Assembly (NCBI RefSeq): GCF_024505165.1
Contig: NZ_JANIBK010000020.1
Location: forward strand, 1 to 47,102
Direction: 5' to 3'
DNA: 47,102 bases
Origin: Methylomonas rivi
GTDB taxonomy: Bacteria; Pseudomonadota; Gammaproteobacteria; Methylococcales; Methylomonadaceae
The notes below the pieces were generated by a model. That model made no database searches, was not told the DNA's origin, and was given only the letters and a program-made list of their open reading frames with translations. The position numbers and the translations under genes are program-made. Each line of letters starts with the position of its first letter. Position 1 is the first letter of the stretch. Of this stretch, positions 27,082-34,599 are shown piece by piece.

Positions 27082-27405
27082 ATGCCACGCCCAGAAAAAC
27101 ACGTCTTCGTCTGTACTCAAAACCGTCCCGAAGGCCACCCGCGCGGTTCCTGCGCGGCCAGCGGCTGCGCGGAAGTCATGAATGAATTCATGAATGAAAT
27201 TCAAAGCCGTAATTTGTTCGAGAAAATCGCCTTGACCAATACCGGTTGCATGGGCCCCTGCATGATGGGTCCCAGCGTGTTGGTCTATCCGGAAGGCGTC
27301 ATGTACGGCAAGGTCGGCAAGGGCGACGTCAAGACCATCGTCGAACAGCATTTGCTGGGCGGTGCACCGGTTGCGTCCCTGGTTGTACCCACCGAGGTTT
27401 GGTAA
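27082..27405 (+). CDS. Thioredoxin-like [2Fe-2S] ferredoxin
   Basis: 107 residues with an AGAGGAAAG site. The cluster Cys C11, C24, C56 and C60 (FVCTQNRP, RGSCAASG, TGCMGPCMMGP) match the thioredoxin-fold [2Fe-2S] ferredoxins of Aquifex, Clostridium and the nif-linked protein of Azotobacter. In diazotrophs these proteins interact with nitrogenase components or donate electrons. First gene after the 601-bp element. Confidence 0.92.
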   Translation: MPRPEKHVFVCTQNRPEGHPRGSCAASGCAEVMNEFMNEIQSRNLFEKIALTNTGCMGPCMMGPSVLVYPEGVMYGKVGKGDVKTIVEQHLLGGAPVASLVVPTEVW

Positions 27406-27408
27406 GCC

Positions 27409-27915
27409 ATGACTCAAAGATTACTCTTTGAAGAACGGGTGCTGTTCAGCCCCAACCTGCCCGAGGCAGTGAATCAATTGCTGCAGCAGGCGGTGGCGGC
27501 CAGCCACGCCGAAAAACCGCTGGCGGAAAAACTGTTCAAACAGGCACAACAACTCGACCCCGGCTGCCTGCAAACCTATTTTGCCTTGTATAAATTTTAT
27601 TTTTACCAAGGCCGTTTACAGGAAGCCGAACGCGAAGTGCTGGCCGGTTTGAATCAAGCCGCGCGGCAAGGCAATTTTCCGGCCGATTTCCGCCAACTCG
27701 CCGGCCAAGCCGGCGAATGGGATATGTATGCCAGCGACACCGCGCTGTTTTACCTGTATACCTTGAAGGCTTTGGCGTTTATTAAATTGCGCCAGGATCT
27801 GGCCGACGAAGCCCGGGCCGTTTTGGCGGCGATGGAAATACTCGATCCGCAAGATAAGTCCGGCGCGTCGGTGATCATGCAATTGTCCGCCGCTTTGGAG
27901 CCGGAGGCCGCATGA
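27409..27915 (+). CDS. TPR-like nif-operon protein
   Basis: 168 residues, helical, with about two or three tetratricopeptide-like units (LAEKLFKQAQQLDPGCLQTY, LYKFYFYQGRLQEAEREVL, KALAFIKLRQDLADEARAVL). TPR proteins bind other proteins; the partner is unknown, though its neighbours are all nif-linked. It follows the ferredoxin after three bases and overlaps the next gene by ATGA. Confidence 0.8.
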   Translation: MTQRLLFEERVLFSPNLPEAVNQLLQQAVAASHAEKPLAEKLFKQAQQLDPGCLQTYFALYKFYFYQGRLQEAEREVLAGLNQAARQGNFPADFRQLAGQAGEWDMYASDTALFYLYTLKALAFIKLRQDLADEARAVLAAMEILDPQDKSGASVIMQLSAALEPEAA

Positions 27916-28289
27916 CGGCAGCCCTCGAACAACTTATCGCCGCCAAGCGCGACTTCGGCAAGTTGGTTTGCCGGCGCATCGGCGAGAACATCGCCAAGCT
28001 GGGTTTTTCAATGCAAACCAACATCAACCCGCCGGACTTCGACGCCGCCGAATTCAGCCTGGTGACCGATCCTTACACGCAAAGCCAGGACTTGGTCGGT
28101 TATTGGTACAACCCCGACAAACAACGCATAGGACAAATCAAATTTCATGGTGACGGCAGTTTTTATGCCGAATACGACGTGGTCCGGCCTCACCCCAGCA
28201 AAACACAATTTTTTGTGGAAGCGATCAACGCCTGGGGGCAGCAAGACAACATCAAAACCGAAGCCAAATTGCTCGACATTCCCCAATAG
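27912..28289 (+). CDS. Nif-operon protein of unknown function (125 aa)
   Basis: 125 residues, soluble, not recognised. It begins with a helix (EQLIAAKRDFGKLVCRRIGENIAKLGF), then strand-rich segments LVGYWYNPDKQRIGQIKFHGDGSFYAEYDV. One Cys only. It overlaps the TPR gene (ATGA) and precedes the DUF364-type gene by 8 bases, so co-expression is near certain. Confidence 0.7.
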   Translation: MTAALEQLIAAKRDFGKLVCRRIGENIAKLGFSMQTNINPPDFDAAEFSLVTDPYTQSQDLVGYWYNPDKQRIGQIKFHGDGSFYAEYDVVRPHPSKTQFFVEAINAWGQQDNIKTEAKLLDIPQ

Positions 28290-28297
28290 GTAGCGTC

Positions 28298-29272
28298 ATG
28301 GCCAATCCCAAGCACGTGTATGAACTGTTACTGGATCACTGCAGCAGCGAAGCGGTGGTGGACAATCTGCTGATAGGCTTGGTGTGGACGCTGTGCAAGA
28401 CCCAGGACCAAAACGGTATCGGCCTGGCCATGAGCCCCGGCCACGCGACCCGCACCCTGTCCTGGTCCGGCAGCCTGAACGGCAAGCCGATTACCGATCT
28501 GGCGGCCTGGATTCTGGACTGGAACCCGTATCAGGCGGCGGTGGCCATGGCCGCGATCAACAGCTGCATCAACAGCCGGCCGTTGCCGGAATCGGTGGTT
28601 TTGCAGCCCGTGGCCGATCATGCCAATCTGGCTGTTTTCGACTACTTTCTACCGCAACTGCATCATAAAAAAGTGGTGGTGATCGGCCGCTACCCCGGCA
28701 TCGAGCGCTATCAGGATTTGATGCAACTGAGCATCCTGGAAAAACAGCCTGCCGCCGACGACCTGCCGGATTCGGCCTGCGAATTTTTATTGCCGAATGC
28801 CGACTGGGTGTTTCTGACCGCCAGCTCCATTCCCAATAAAACCTTCCCGCGCTTGGCCGAACTGGCTTGGCACGCTAAAACCGTGCTGATGGGCCCCACC
28901 GTGCCCTGGTTGCCGCAATTGCACGAATTCGGCGTCGACTATCTGGCCGGAGTGGAAATCACCGACCCCGCCGCCTTGTACCACACGGCGGCCCAAGGCG
29001 GCGGGGTAAAAATCTTCAGCCAGGGTTTGCGTTACCGGATCGCCGAACTGACGCCGTCAACCAGCCTGAACTGGTTAAAGCAACAGATTGCCGATTGCGC
29101 TTCGGAAAGAACACAACTGAAACAGCAAATGGAAAACTGGTATGCCGGCGGTCAAAGCCAGCGCTTCGCCAAAACCAAATTACTGGAGAGGGTCGACGCC
29201 CGTCTGTCCCGCCTGGATAGCAGCTATAAAGTCTTGTGGGACCAATACGGCAAGCAAACGGGTATCAATTGA
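28298..29272 (+). CDS. DUF364/DUF4213-type Rossmann-like protein (putative heavy-metal chelation fold)
   Basis: 324 residues. The N-terminal part (VVDNLLIGLVWTLCKT, GIGLAMSPGH) and the later VVVIGRYPGIERYQ, DWVFLTASSIPNKTFPRL and VLMGPTVPWLPQLHEFGVDYLAG segments match DUF4213 followed by DUF364, a fold annotated as putative heavy-metal chelation from structural similarity. The 80-residue C-terminal helical tail (QQIADCASERTQLKQQMENW) is extra. A role in Mo or Fe handling is possible from context but unproven. The next start lies four bases on. Confidence 0.75.
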   Translation: MANPKHVYELLLDHCSSEAVVDNLLIGLVWTLCKTQDQNGIGLAMSPGHATRTLSWSGSLNGKPITDLAAWILDWNPYQAAVAMAAINSCINSRPLPESVVLQPVADHANLAVFDYFLPQLHHKKVVVIGRYPGIERYQDLMQLSILEKQPAADDLPDSACEFLLPNADWVFLTASSIPNKTFPRLAELAWHAKTVLMGPTVPWLPQLHEFGVDYLAGVEITDPAALYHTAAQGGGVKIFSQGLRYRIAELTPSTSLNWLKQQIADCASERTQLKQQMENWYAGGQSQRFAKTKLLERVDARLSRLDSSYKVLWDQYGKQTGIN

Positions 29273-29276
29273 GTTT

Positions 29277-29720
29277 ATGACCGACCCTACCGCCTTTGAC
29301 CGGCATCGCTTGCTGCTGATGTATAAAGGCGACATCAGCGCCCTGGTCATGTTCGCCCAGCAAGCCAACGGCAGCGTCTGCTTTCCGGACGCCCTGCCGG
29401 CCTTGTCCAGCCCGCTGGAGGAAGAAGAGTTTTCGGAAACCAAAATCAGCATCCACCCTTCCGCGCTGGTCAATCGAATCAATGACCTATTGCAATTGGA
29501 CAACGACTTGCTGCGCGCCGAAGCGGGTTTTTGCGAACAGATCGATACCCCAGGCGGCATCGTCACGGTGCACATGGCCCGCTTTATTTTATTGGACCCG
29601 CCCCATCAACTAATGCAAGACCGCAATTGCCGGATGCGCACGCTGCCGGAACTGCGCGGCAGGCCGCCGGCGGAAATGGAATTGCTGCGGCGGGCCTACA
29701 CTAAAATGATGGAGGGCTGA
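29277..29720 (+). CDS. Nif-operon protein of unknown function (147 aa)
   Basis: 147 residues from the ATG at 29277, four bases after the preceding stop; the frame also stays open upstream, inside that gene, where it is a shadow. Acidic stretch LEEEEFSETKI; HPSALVNRINDLLQLDNDLL helix; HMARFILLDPP; C-terminal helix RGRPPAEMELLRRAYTKMM. Two Cys plus one in NCRM. Not recognised. The next gene begins one base after the stop. Confidence 0.7.
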   Translation: MTDPTAFDRHRLLLMYKGDISALVMFAQQANGSVCFPDALPALSSPLEEEEFSETKISIHPSALVNRINDLLQLDNDLLRAEAGFCEQIDTPGGIVTVHMARFILLDPPHQLMQDRNCRMRTLPELRGRPPAEMELLRRAYTKMMEG

Positions 29721-29721
29721 G

Positions 29722-30984
29722 ATGTTCGATTTCATGGATATGGATTTCAACAGCGGCGGCGAAACCGGGGAGCCCAGCGGCAGCGGCCCGTATATTCCGG
29801 ATGCCGGCGAATGCATGCGTTGCGGCATGTGCGTCGGCAGTTGCCCGACCTTTCGGCTGTTTCAAGTCGACGAAGAAACCCCGCGCCGGCGCATACGCAC
29901 TATCGGCAAGCTATTGGTCGAAAACCAGCCCGTCAGCGACGCGGAACTGCAACATCTGAACAATTGCCTGCAATGCCGGGCCTGCGAACCGGCCTGCCCC
30001 AGCCGCATGGCCTATGGCGAATTATTCGACCGGGCCCGGGCAGCCTTAGCCTCGCAAGCTCCGATAGATTGGCTGGCGAAACTGGCTTTTCGCGTCATAG
30101 AACAAAAACGCTGGCGCAACCGGTTGATGCCGCTGATGGATCTTTATCTGAAAACCGGCCTGCGCACACCGTTACGCAAATCCGGCCTGTTGAAAAAACT
30201 ACGGCTGGCCGAAGCGGAAGCGCTGCTGACGCCGCCCGCCTTGACGGCTTTGAAACCCCTTTACCCTGCTACCGCAAACCGCCGAGGCAACGTGGCCTTG
30301 TTTACCGGTTGCGTTGCCGAGCCATTCGACCGCGAGACCTTGCTGGCCGCCATCAAACTATTGAACGCCATCGGCTTCGACGTCAGCGTACCGCCGCAAC
30401 AAGGCTGCTGCGGCGCCATTCATCAGCACAACGGCCAATCCGCCGCCGGCTTGATTGCCAATAATCTGCGGGTATTCAATGCCTTACCTGTCGACGCCGT
30501 CATTCATACGGCTTCGGGATGCGGCGCCATGCTAAGCGAATACAGAGCGGACGATGACGCGGCCGTGCAACTGTTCGGCAGCCGTTTAGCCGATATTAAC
30601 GAGTTTTTGTTGCAACACTGGCCGGAAGATTTGTTGTTAAAGCCGGTCGATGGCACCGCGGCCGTGCACGAACCCTGCAGCCAGCGCAATGTGCTGAAAA
30701 ATCAACAGGCGGTTTACGCCCTGCTGGCAAAAATCCCCGGTTTGGCGGTGGCGCCGCTGGCGGACAATCGAATTTGCTGCGGTGCCGGCGGCAGCTATAT
30801 GCTGACCCACCCGGATAATGCCGAAGCCCTGAGAACTTTAAAAACCCAAGCGGTTGCGGCAGCCGCCGCATCGACAGTGGTAAGCGGCAATTTCGGCTGC
30901 ATGTGTTTCTTAAATGCCGACCCGGCCTTGAACGGACAAAAAATCGTGCATCCTATTAGGCTGCTGGCCGGCGCCTTGCCCTGA
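29722..30984 (+). CDS. GlcF-like iron-sulfur protein (two 4Fe-4S motifs, two CCG domains)
   Basis: 420 residues. An N-terminal pair of [4Fe-4S] motifs (C31, C34, C37, C41 and C82, C85, C88, C92) is followed by two CCG domains (GCVAEPFD...QQGCCGAIHQHNGQ and HEPCSQRN...ICCGAGGSYML). This is the layout of glycolate oxidase subunit GlcF and of HdrD/LldE-like electron carriers. No glcD or glcE lies nearby, and the gene ends a tightly packed nif operon, so a role in electron flow to nitrogenase is as likely as glycolate oxidation. Confidence 0.88.
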   Translation: MFDFMDMDFNSGGETGEPSGSGPYIPDAGECMRCGMCVGSCPTFRLFQVDEETPRRRIRTIGKLLVENQPVSDAELQHLNNCLQCRACEPACPSRMAYGELFDRARAALASQAPIDWLAKLAFRVIEQKRWRNRLMPLMDLYLKTGLRTPLRKSGLLKKLRLAEAEALLTPPALTALKPLYPATANRRGNVALFTGCVAEPFDRETLLAAIKLLNAIGFDVSVPPQQGCCGAIHQHNGQSAAGLIANNLRVFNALPVDAVIHTASGCGAMLSEYRADDDAAVQLFGSRLADINEFLLQHWPEDLLLKPVDGTAAVHEPCSQRNVLKNQQAVYALLAKIPGLAVAPLADNRICCGAGGSYMLTHPDNAEALRTLKTQAVAAAAASTVVSGNFGCMCFLNADPALNGQKIVHPIRLLAGALP

Positions 30985-31002
30985 ACCTTGAATCCCAAAC
31001 GA

Positions 31003-31026
31003 TTTGCGGGCATCCCTACCCGCAAA
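31003..31026. terminator. Hairpin between convergent genes at the end of the nif operon
   Basis: The 8-base arms tttgcggg (31003-31010) and cccgcaaa (31019-31026) lie between the GlcF-like stop and the stop of the leftward small membrane protein. There is no long T-run, so efficiency is uncertain. Confidence 0.5.
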
Positions 31027-31041
31027 ACCGCTTGCCCGGAA

Positions 31042-31338
31042 TTATTCGGCCATTAACGCCAACCGGTTTTGCAGCTCGGAAGCCACCAGGGCATCGTAAT
31101 GCCGGCGCAATACCGAGTCGGTCGGGCGCGGAAACAGCTCGGCCTCCACTTCGTTTTTTAAATGCATTAAAAACGTGTAGTTTTCCCCGAGTTTGCCGGA
31201 CTGGGCGGTTGAAACGTCCGGAGTACCGCCTTGGCGGGATTCGGACCAGGTAAAATACCGGACACAATTGGCTAACGGGGTATACAAGCAGGCCGCAAAC
31301 AATAACAGCAGCATGGACAACACAATGATTTCAAACAT
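31042..31338 (-). CDS. Small membrane-anchored protein of unknown function
   Basis: 98 residues with one N-terminal helix (about 3-25, IIVLSMLLLLFAACLYTPLA) and a soluble tail ending in helices (HLKNEVEAELFPRPTDSVLRRHYDALVASELQNRL). The arginine-rich RPTDSVLRRHYD might contact a partner. Not recognised. The ATG at 31338 has a CGAGGTGTTGAT leader with a usable GAGGTG site. Confidence 0.65.
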   Translation of the reverse strand: MFEIIVLSMLLLLFAACLYTPLANCVRYFTWSESRQGGTPDVSTAQSGKLGENYTFLMHLKNEVEAELFPRPTDSVLRRHYDALVASELQNRLALMAE

Positions 31339-31840
31339 ATCAACACCTCGCGACGAGAAAAATTTGCCGAACCGGCCTGCGGGTTTTCAGCAAGGCTTCA
31401 CGATCCGGCACTTGCCTAAAAGCAATTAAAATGCCAATTAGTATGTTTGCAAGACATTGATATTAAATAGAATATTATTACAACCATTTTTTTACCGGGG
31501 GTTTTCGGCCATTTTGTAGCAAACCCGCCAAGCCACGGACAATTCCAAACAGAATGTTATAAAACAGGAGACGCGGAAATCCGCGTTTTGACTTAATTTC
31601 CGGCTTAGGCCGGCCATTTCCTCGCAACGTAGCGGGAAAACCGGCCGAGCGGCCTCGGTCCGGCCGGGGCCCGCCGACGGCGTTTTACAAATTTCCATAA
31701 GGATTTAAGCACCAAGTGTTGGTATCTTGGCTGGTCAATTTTAACTGTACATTTCCAGGCTAGTGCTTTATATCATCCGCAACCGTCAGACCGATAAAAC
31801 CATCGATATCCACAGCGTCGCACCCGGGGACCAATAAGCC
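31339..31840. other. Intergenic region upstream of the GGDEF-EAL gene
   Basis: 502 bases with no supportable gene. It contains a short strong hairpin acgcgg-aaat-ccgcgt at 31571-31586 followed by TTTTG, and a GC-rich dyad region at about 31605-31685. I looked for the c-di-GMP riboswitch core and did not see it. Confidence 0.4.
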
Positions 31841-34246
31841 ATGGAAGATCATTTTCACGCCGATTTTTATGGCTTTGTGATAGATAGCGAGCAAGGGCTC
31901 TCTTTTGCCGGCAAGCCCGTCAACTTGCACCCTAAGGAATTTAAAATGCTGCTTGAGCTGGTCAAACAGGCAGGCAAACGGGTGTCCAAGGAAGATTTAA
32001 TCGCCAGCGTCTGGAACAATACCCCCACATCCGACGAAAGCATCTCCCGCTGCCTGTCGATTTTAAAATCGACGCTACGCCAGACTAGCCCCGGCACCGA
32101 GTTATTGATAAAAACCGAATACGGCCAAGGTTACCGTTTTATCGGTCAAATCGGCAAACCGGCCACATTCGTCAATGAAGAGAACTTCTTTTTATTGATT
32201 AATACCACCCGAAACTTGGTGATTTTGAAAGATGGCCAAAGCCGCTGGCAAATTGCCAACAACGCCTGTTTGGAATTATACGGCTTGATCGGCAAAGCCT
32301 GGCAAGGCAAAACCTGCGCCGAACTGGCCGCTCTTTGCGACGAGCAATGCCGCCACCATTTCGAAATCAGCATGCAAAACGATGAACAGGCCTGGCAAAC
32401 CGGACAACCGGCCGAGTTGTTCCTGACTCTGCCGTCCAAGGAAAACAGCCTAAACCACGGCCGCGTTTTCGAAATCGTTAAAACGCCTATCTATGAAACC
32501 AACGGCAGCCGCAAGGCCCTGATTACGCTGGGGCAGGAAATTACCGACCGGCTGGAAAACGAACGCCAGGGGCGCTTGATGAGTAAAGTGCTGTCGAATA
32601 GCGACGAGGCCGTGCTGATCAGCGACCAACAGAACAACATCGTCTATGTCAACGACGCCTTCACGCAAATAACCGGCCACACCTTAAGCGAAGTGGCCGG
32701 TCAAAATCCCCGCATTCTCTCGTCCGGCAAGCATGACCAGACGTTTTACCAGGACATGTGGCAACACATCCTCACCGAAGGCAACTGGCACGGCGAGATT
32801 TGGGACAAACGCAAGAACGGCGAAATCTATCCCAAATGGCTGAACATCAGCACCGTGCACGATAGCGACGGCACCTTATGCAATTACGTGGCCATTTTCA
32901 GCGATATTTCCAAACGCAAGGCCGACGAGGCCATGCTCACGTTTCTAGCCTATCACGACCCGCTGACGAAGTTGCCGAACCGCCTGCTGCTGCGCGACCG
33001 TTTCGACCAGGCGGTGGGCATCACCCATAGGCACGACGCCGGTAGCGTGGCGCTGTTATATCTGGATTTGGATCAGTTTAAAAACATCAACGATACGCTG
33101 GGGCATGAAATAGGCGACCGCCTGCTGATCGCCGCGGCCAAGCGCCTGGAAGCCAATGTGCGGGAAATCGATACCGTCTGCCGCCTGGGCGGCGATGAGT
33201 TTGTCATCGTGCTGACGGACATGCCGGACTCTCATTCCATATCGATGGTCGCGCAGAATATCCTCAACCATCTCGGCGAAGTCTTTGAAATCGAGCAATA
33301 CCGGCTGACGTCGACGGCCAGCATAGGCATTGCCCTGTATTCCATCGACGGCGACGATTTCGAAACCCTGTTAAAACTTGCCGATGCGGCGATGTATCAC
33401 GCCAAGGACAGCGGCCGCAATACTTATCGGTTTTATACCGACAAGATGAATATCGATGCAATGGAACGCCTGCGCATGCGCAATGAATTGGCGGAAGCCC
33501 TGCTCAAGCAACAGTTTGTTTTGTATTACCAGCCCCAATTCGATCTGCACAGTTCCGAACTGGTCGGTATCGAGGCCCTGATTCGCTGGAACCACCCGGA
33601 AAAAGGCTTGGTGCTGCCGGACAGGTTTGTCCCGATTGCCGAACAAACCGGACAGATCGTCCCGATTGGCGAATGGGTGATCAGCGAAGCCTGCAGACAG
33701 GCCAAGGCTTGGCAACAGCAGGGCTATGCGCCGGTTAGAGTCGCCGTGAACCTGTCGTCGCTGCATTTCAAGCGCGGCGATGTCATCAAGATGATTACCG
33801 GCTTGACCGAAGAACACCATCTCGACCCTCAATATATAGAACTGGAGCTCACCGAAGCCATCATGCTGCAGGATGTCGACTATATTCTGGATATCGTGAA
33901 AAAATTCAAGACCCTGCATTTCACCTTGTCCATTGACGACTTCGGCACGGGCTATTCCAGTCTGGCGTTTCTAAAGCGGTTTCGGGTCGATAAACTGAAA
34001 ATCGACGGCTCGTTTATCCGTAATTTAGAAGTCGACAGCCACGATCTTGCCATCATTCGCTCGATTATTCAGTTGGCAAATGGGTTTAATATGCGGACCA
34101 TCGCGGAAGGTTTGGAAACCCAGGGCCAGCTCGAAATTCTGCGGCGGGAAGGTTGTCAGGAAGGCCAAGGCTATTTTTTCTGTTACCCGCTGCCGGCCGG
34201 CCAAGCCGCCAAGCATCTGCATGCCGCCGCCCCGGACCCCGGCTGA
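31841..34246 (+). CDS. Winged-helix DNA-binding PAS-GGDEF-EAL protein
   Basis: 801 residues. Residues about 1-105 form an OmpR/CadC-type winged helix (PKEFKMLLELVKQAGKRVSKEDL ... SRCLSILKSTLRQ ... KTEYGQGYRFIGQ, given here in parts), with no receiver domain before it. Then two PAS-like regions (about 110-240 and 245-360), a GGDEF domain with intact LGGDEF and an RxxD inhibitory site (REID), and an EAL domain with GIEALIRW and DDFGTGYSS. It could both make and break c-di-GMP. Fusing a transcription-factor domain to both is uncommon. Confidence 0.9.
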   Translation: MEDHFHADFYGFVIDSEQGLSFAGKPVNLHPKEFKMLLELVKQAGKRVSKEDLIASVWNNTPTSDESISRCLSILKSTLRQTSPGTELLIKTEYGQGYRFIGQIGKPATFVNEENFFLLINTTRNLVILKDGQSRWQIANNACLELYGLIGKAWQGKTCAELAALCDEQCRHHFEISMQNDEQAWQTGQPAELFLTLPSKENSLNHGRVFEIVKTPIYETNGSRKALITLGQEITDRLENERQGRLMSKVLSNSDEAVLISDQQNNIVYVNDAFTQITGHTLSEVAGQNPRILSSGKHDQTFYQDMWQHILTEGNWHGEIWDKRKNGEIYPKWLNISTVHDSDGTLCNYVAIFSDISKRKADEAMLTFLAYHDPLTKLPNRLLLRDRFDQAVGITHRHDAGSVALLYLDLDQFKNINDTLGHEIGDRLLIAAAKRLEANVREIDTVCRLGGDEFVIVLTDMPDSHSISMVAQNILNHLGEVFEIEQYRLTSTASIGIALYSIDGDDFETLLKLADAAMYHAKDSGRNTYRFYTDKMNIDAMERLRMRNELAEALLKQQFVLYYQPQFDLHSSELVGIEALIRWNHPEKGLVLPDRFVPIAEQTGQIVPIGEWVISEACRQAKAWQQQGYAPVRVAVNLSSLHFKRGDVIKMITGLTEEHHLDPQYIELELTEAIMLQDVDYILDIVKKFKTLHFTLSIDDFGTGYSSLAFLKRFRVDKLKIDGSFIRNLEVDSHDLAIIRSIIQLANGFNMRTIAEGLETQGQLEILRREGCQEGQGYFFCYPLPAGQAAKHLHAAAPDPG

Positions 34247-34599
34247 CAACCCCGTCACGGTCCGCCTCTAATATTCCGAAATTTAGCCACGCATCATGAA
34301 CGCTTGGCGGGGTGGGCCCGGAAGCGGTTTTCGACAAGCCCGCGGATAGAACGCACGCACCGCTTCCGCCTGGATACAAGTCCGGCCTTGAACGGCATAA
34401 AAGCTAAACGCCGCCATCAAATCGGTTTAGGCATTCATAAAGCGCCGCCCGCATTGCCCGCCGTAACGCCTAACACCTTGTATATGCCGGTAAAATGCAA
34501 GCGTTCCGGCAGTTCGCTTCATTCAAGCAAAAAGCTTGCACCCAATTACCTTAGCCCAGATAATGTAATGATTTCGTAAGGTTTTCATTGCGGAACGCG
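34247..34599. other. Intergenic region between the two GGDEF-EAL genes
   Basis: 353 bases; no gene and no clear promoter or terminator is seen. The longest frames are arginine-rich and not protein-like. Confidence 0.4.

Noticed and set aside
31339-31840. Possible c-di-GMP riboswitch before the GGDEF-EAL gene
   Set aside because: I could not find the conserved GEMM core or its tetraloop-receptor pattern; only simple GC-rich hairpins are present.
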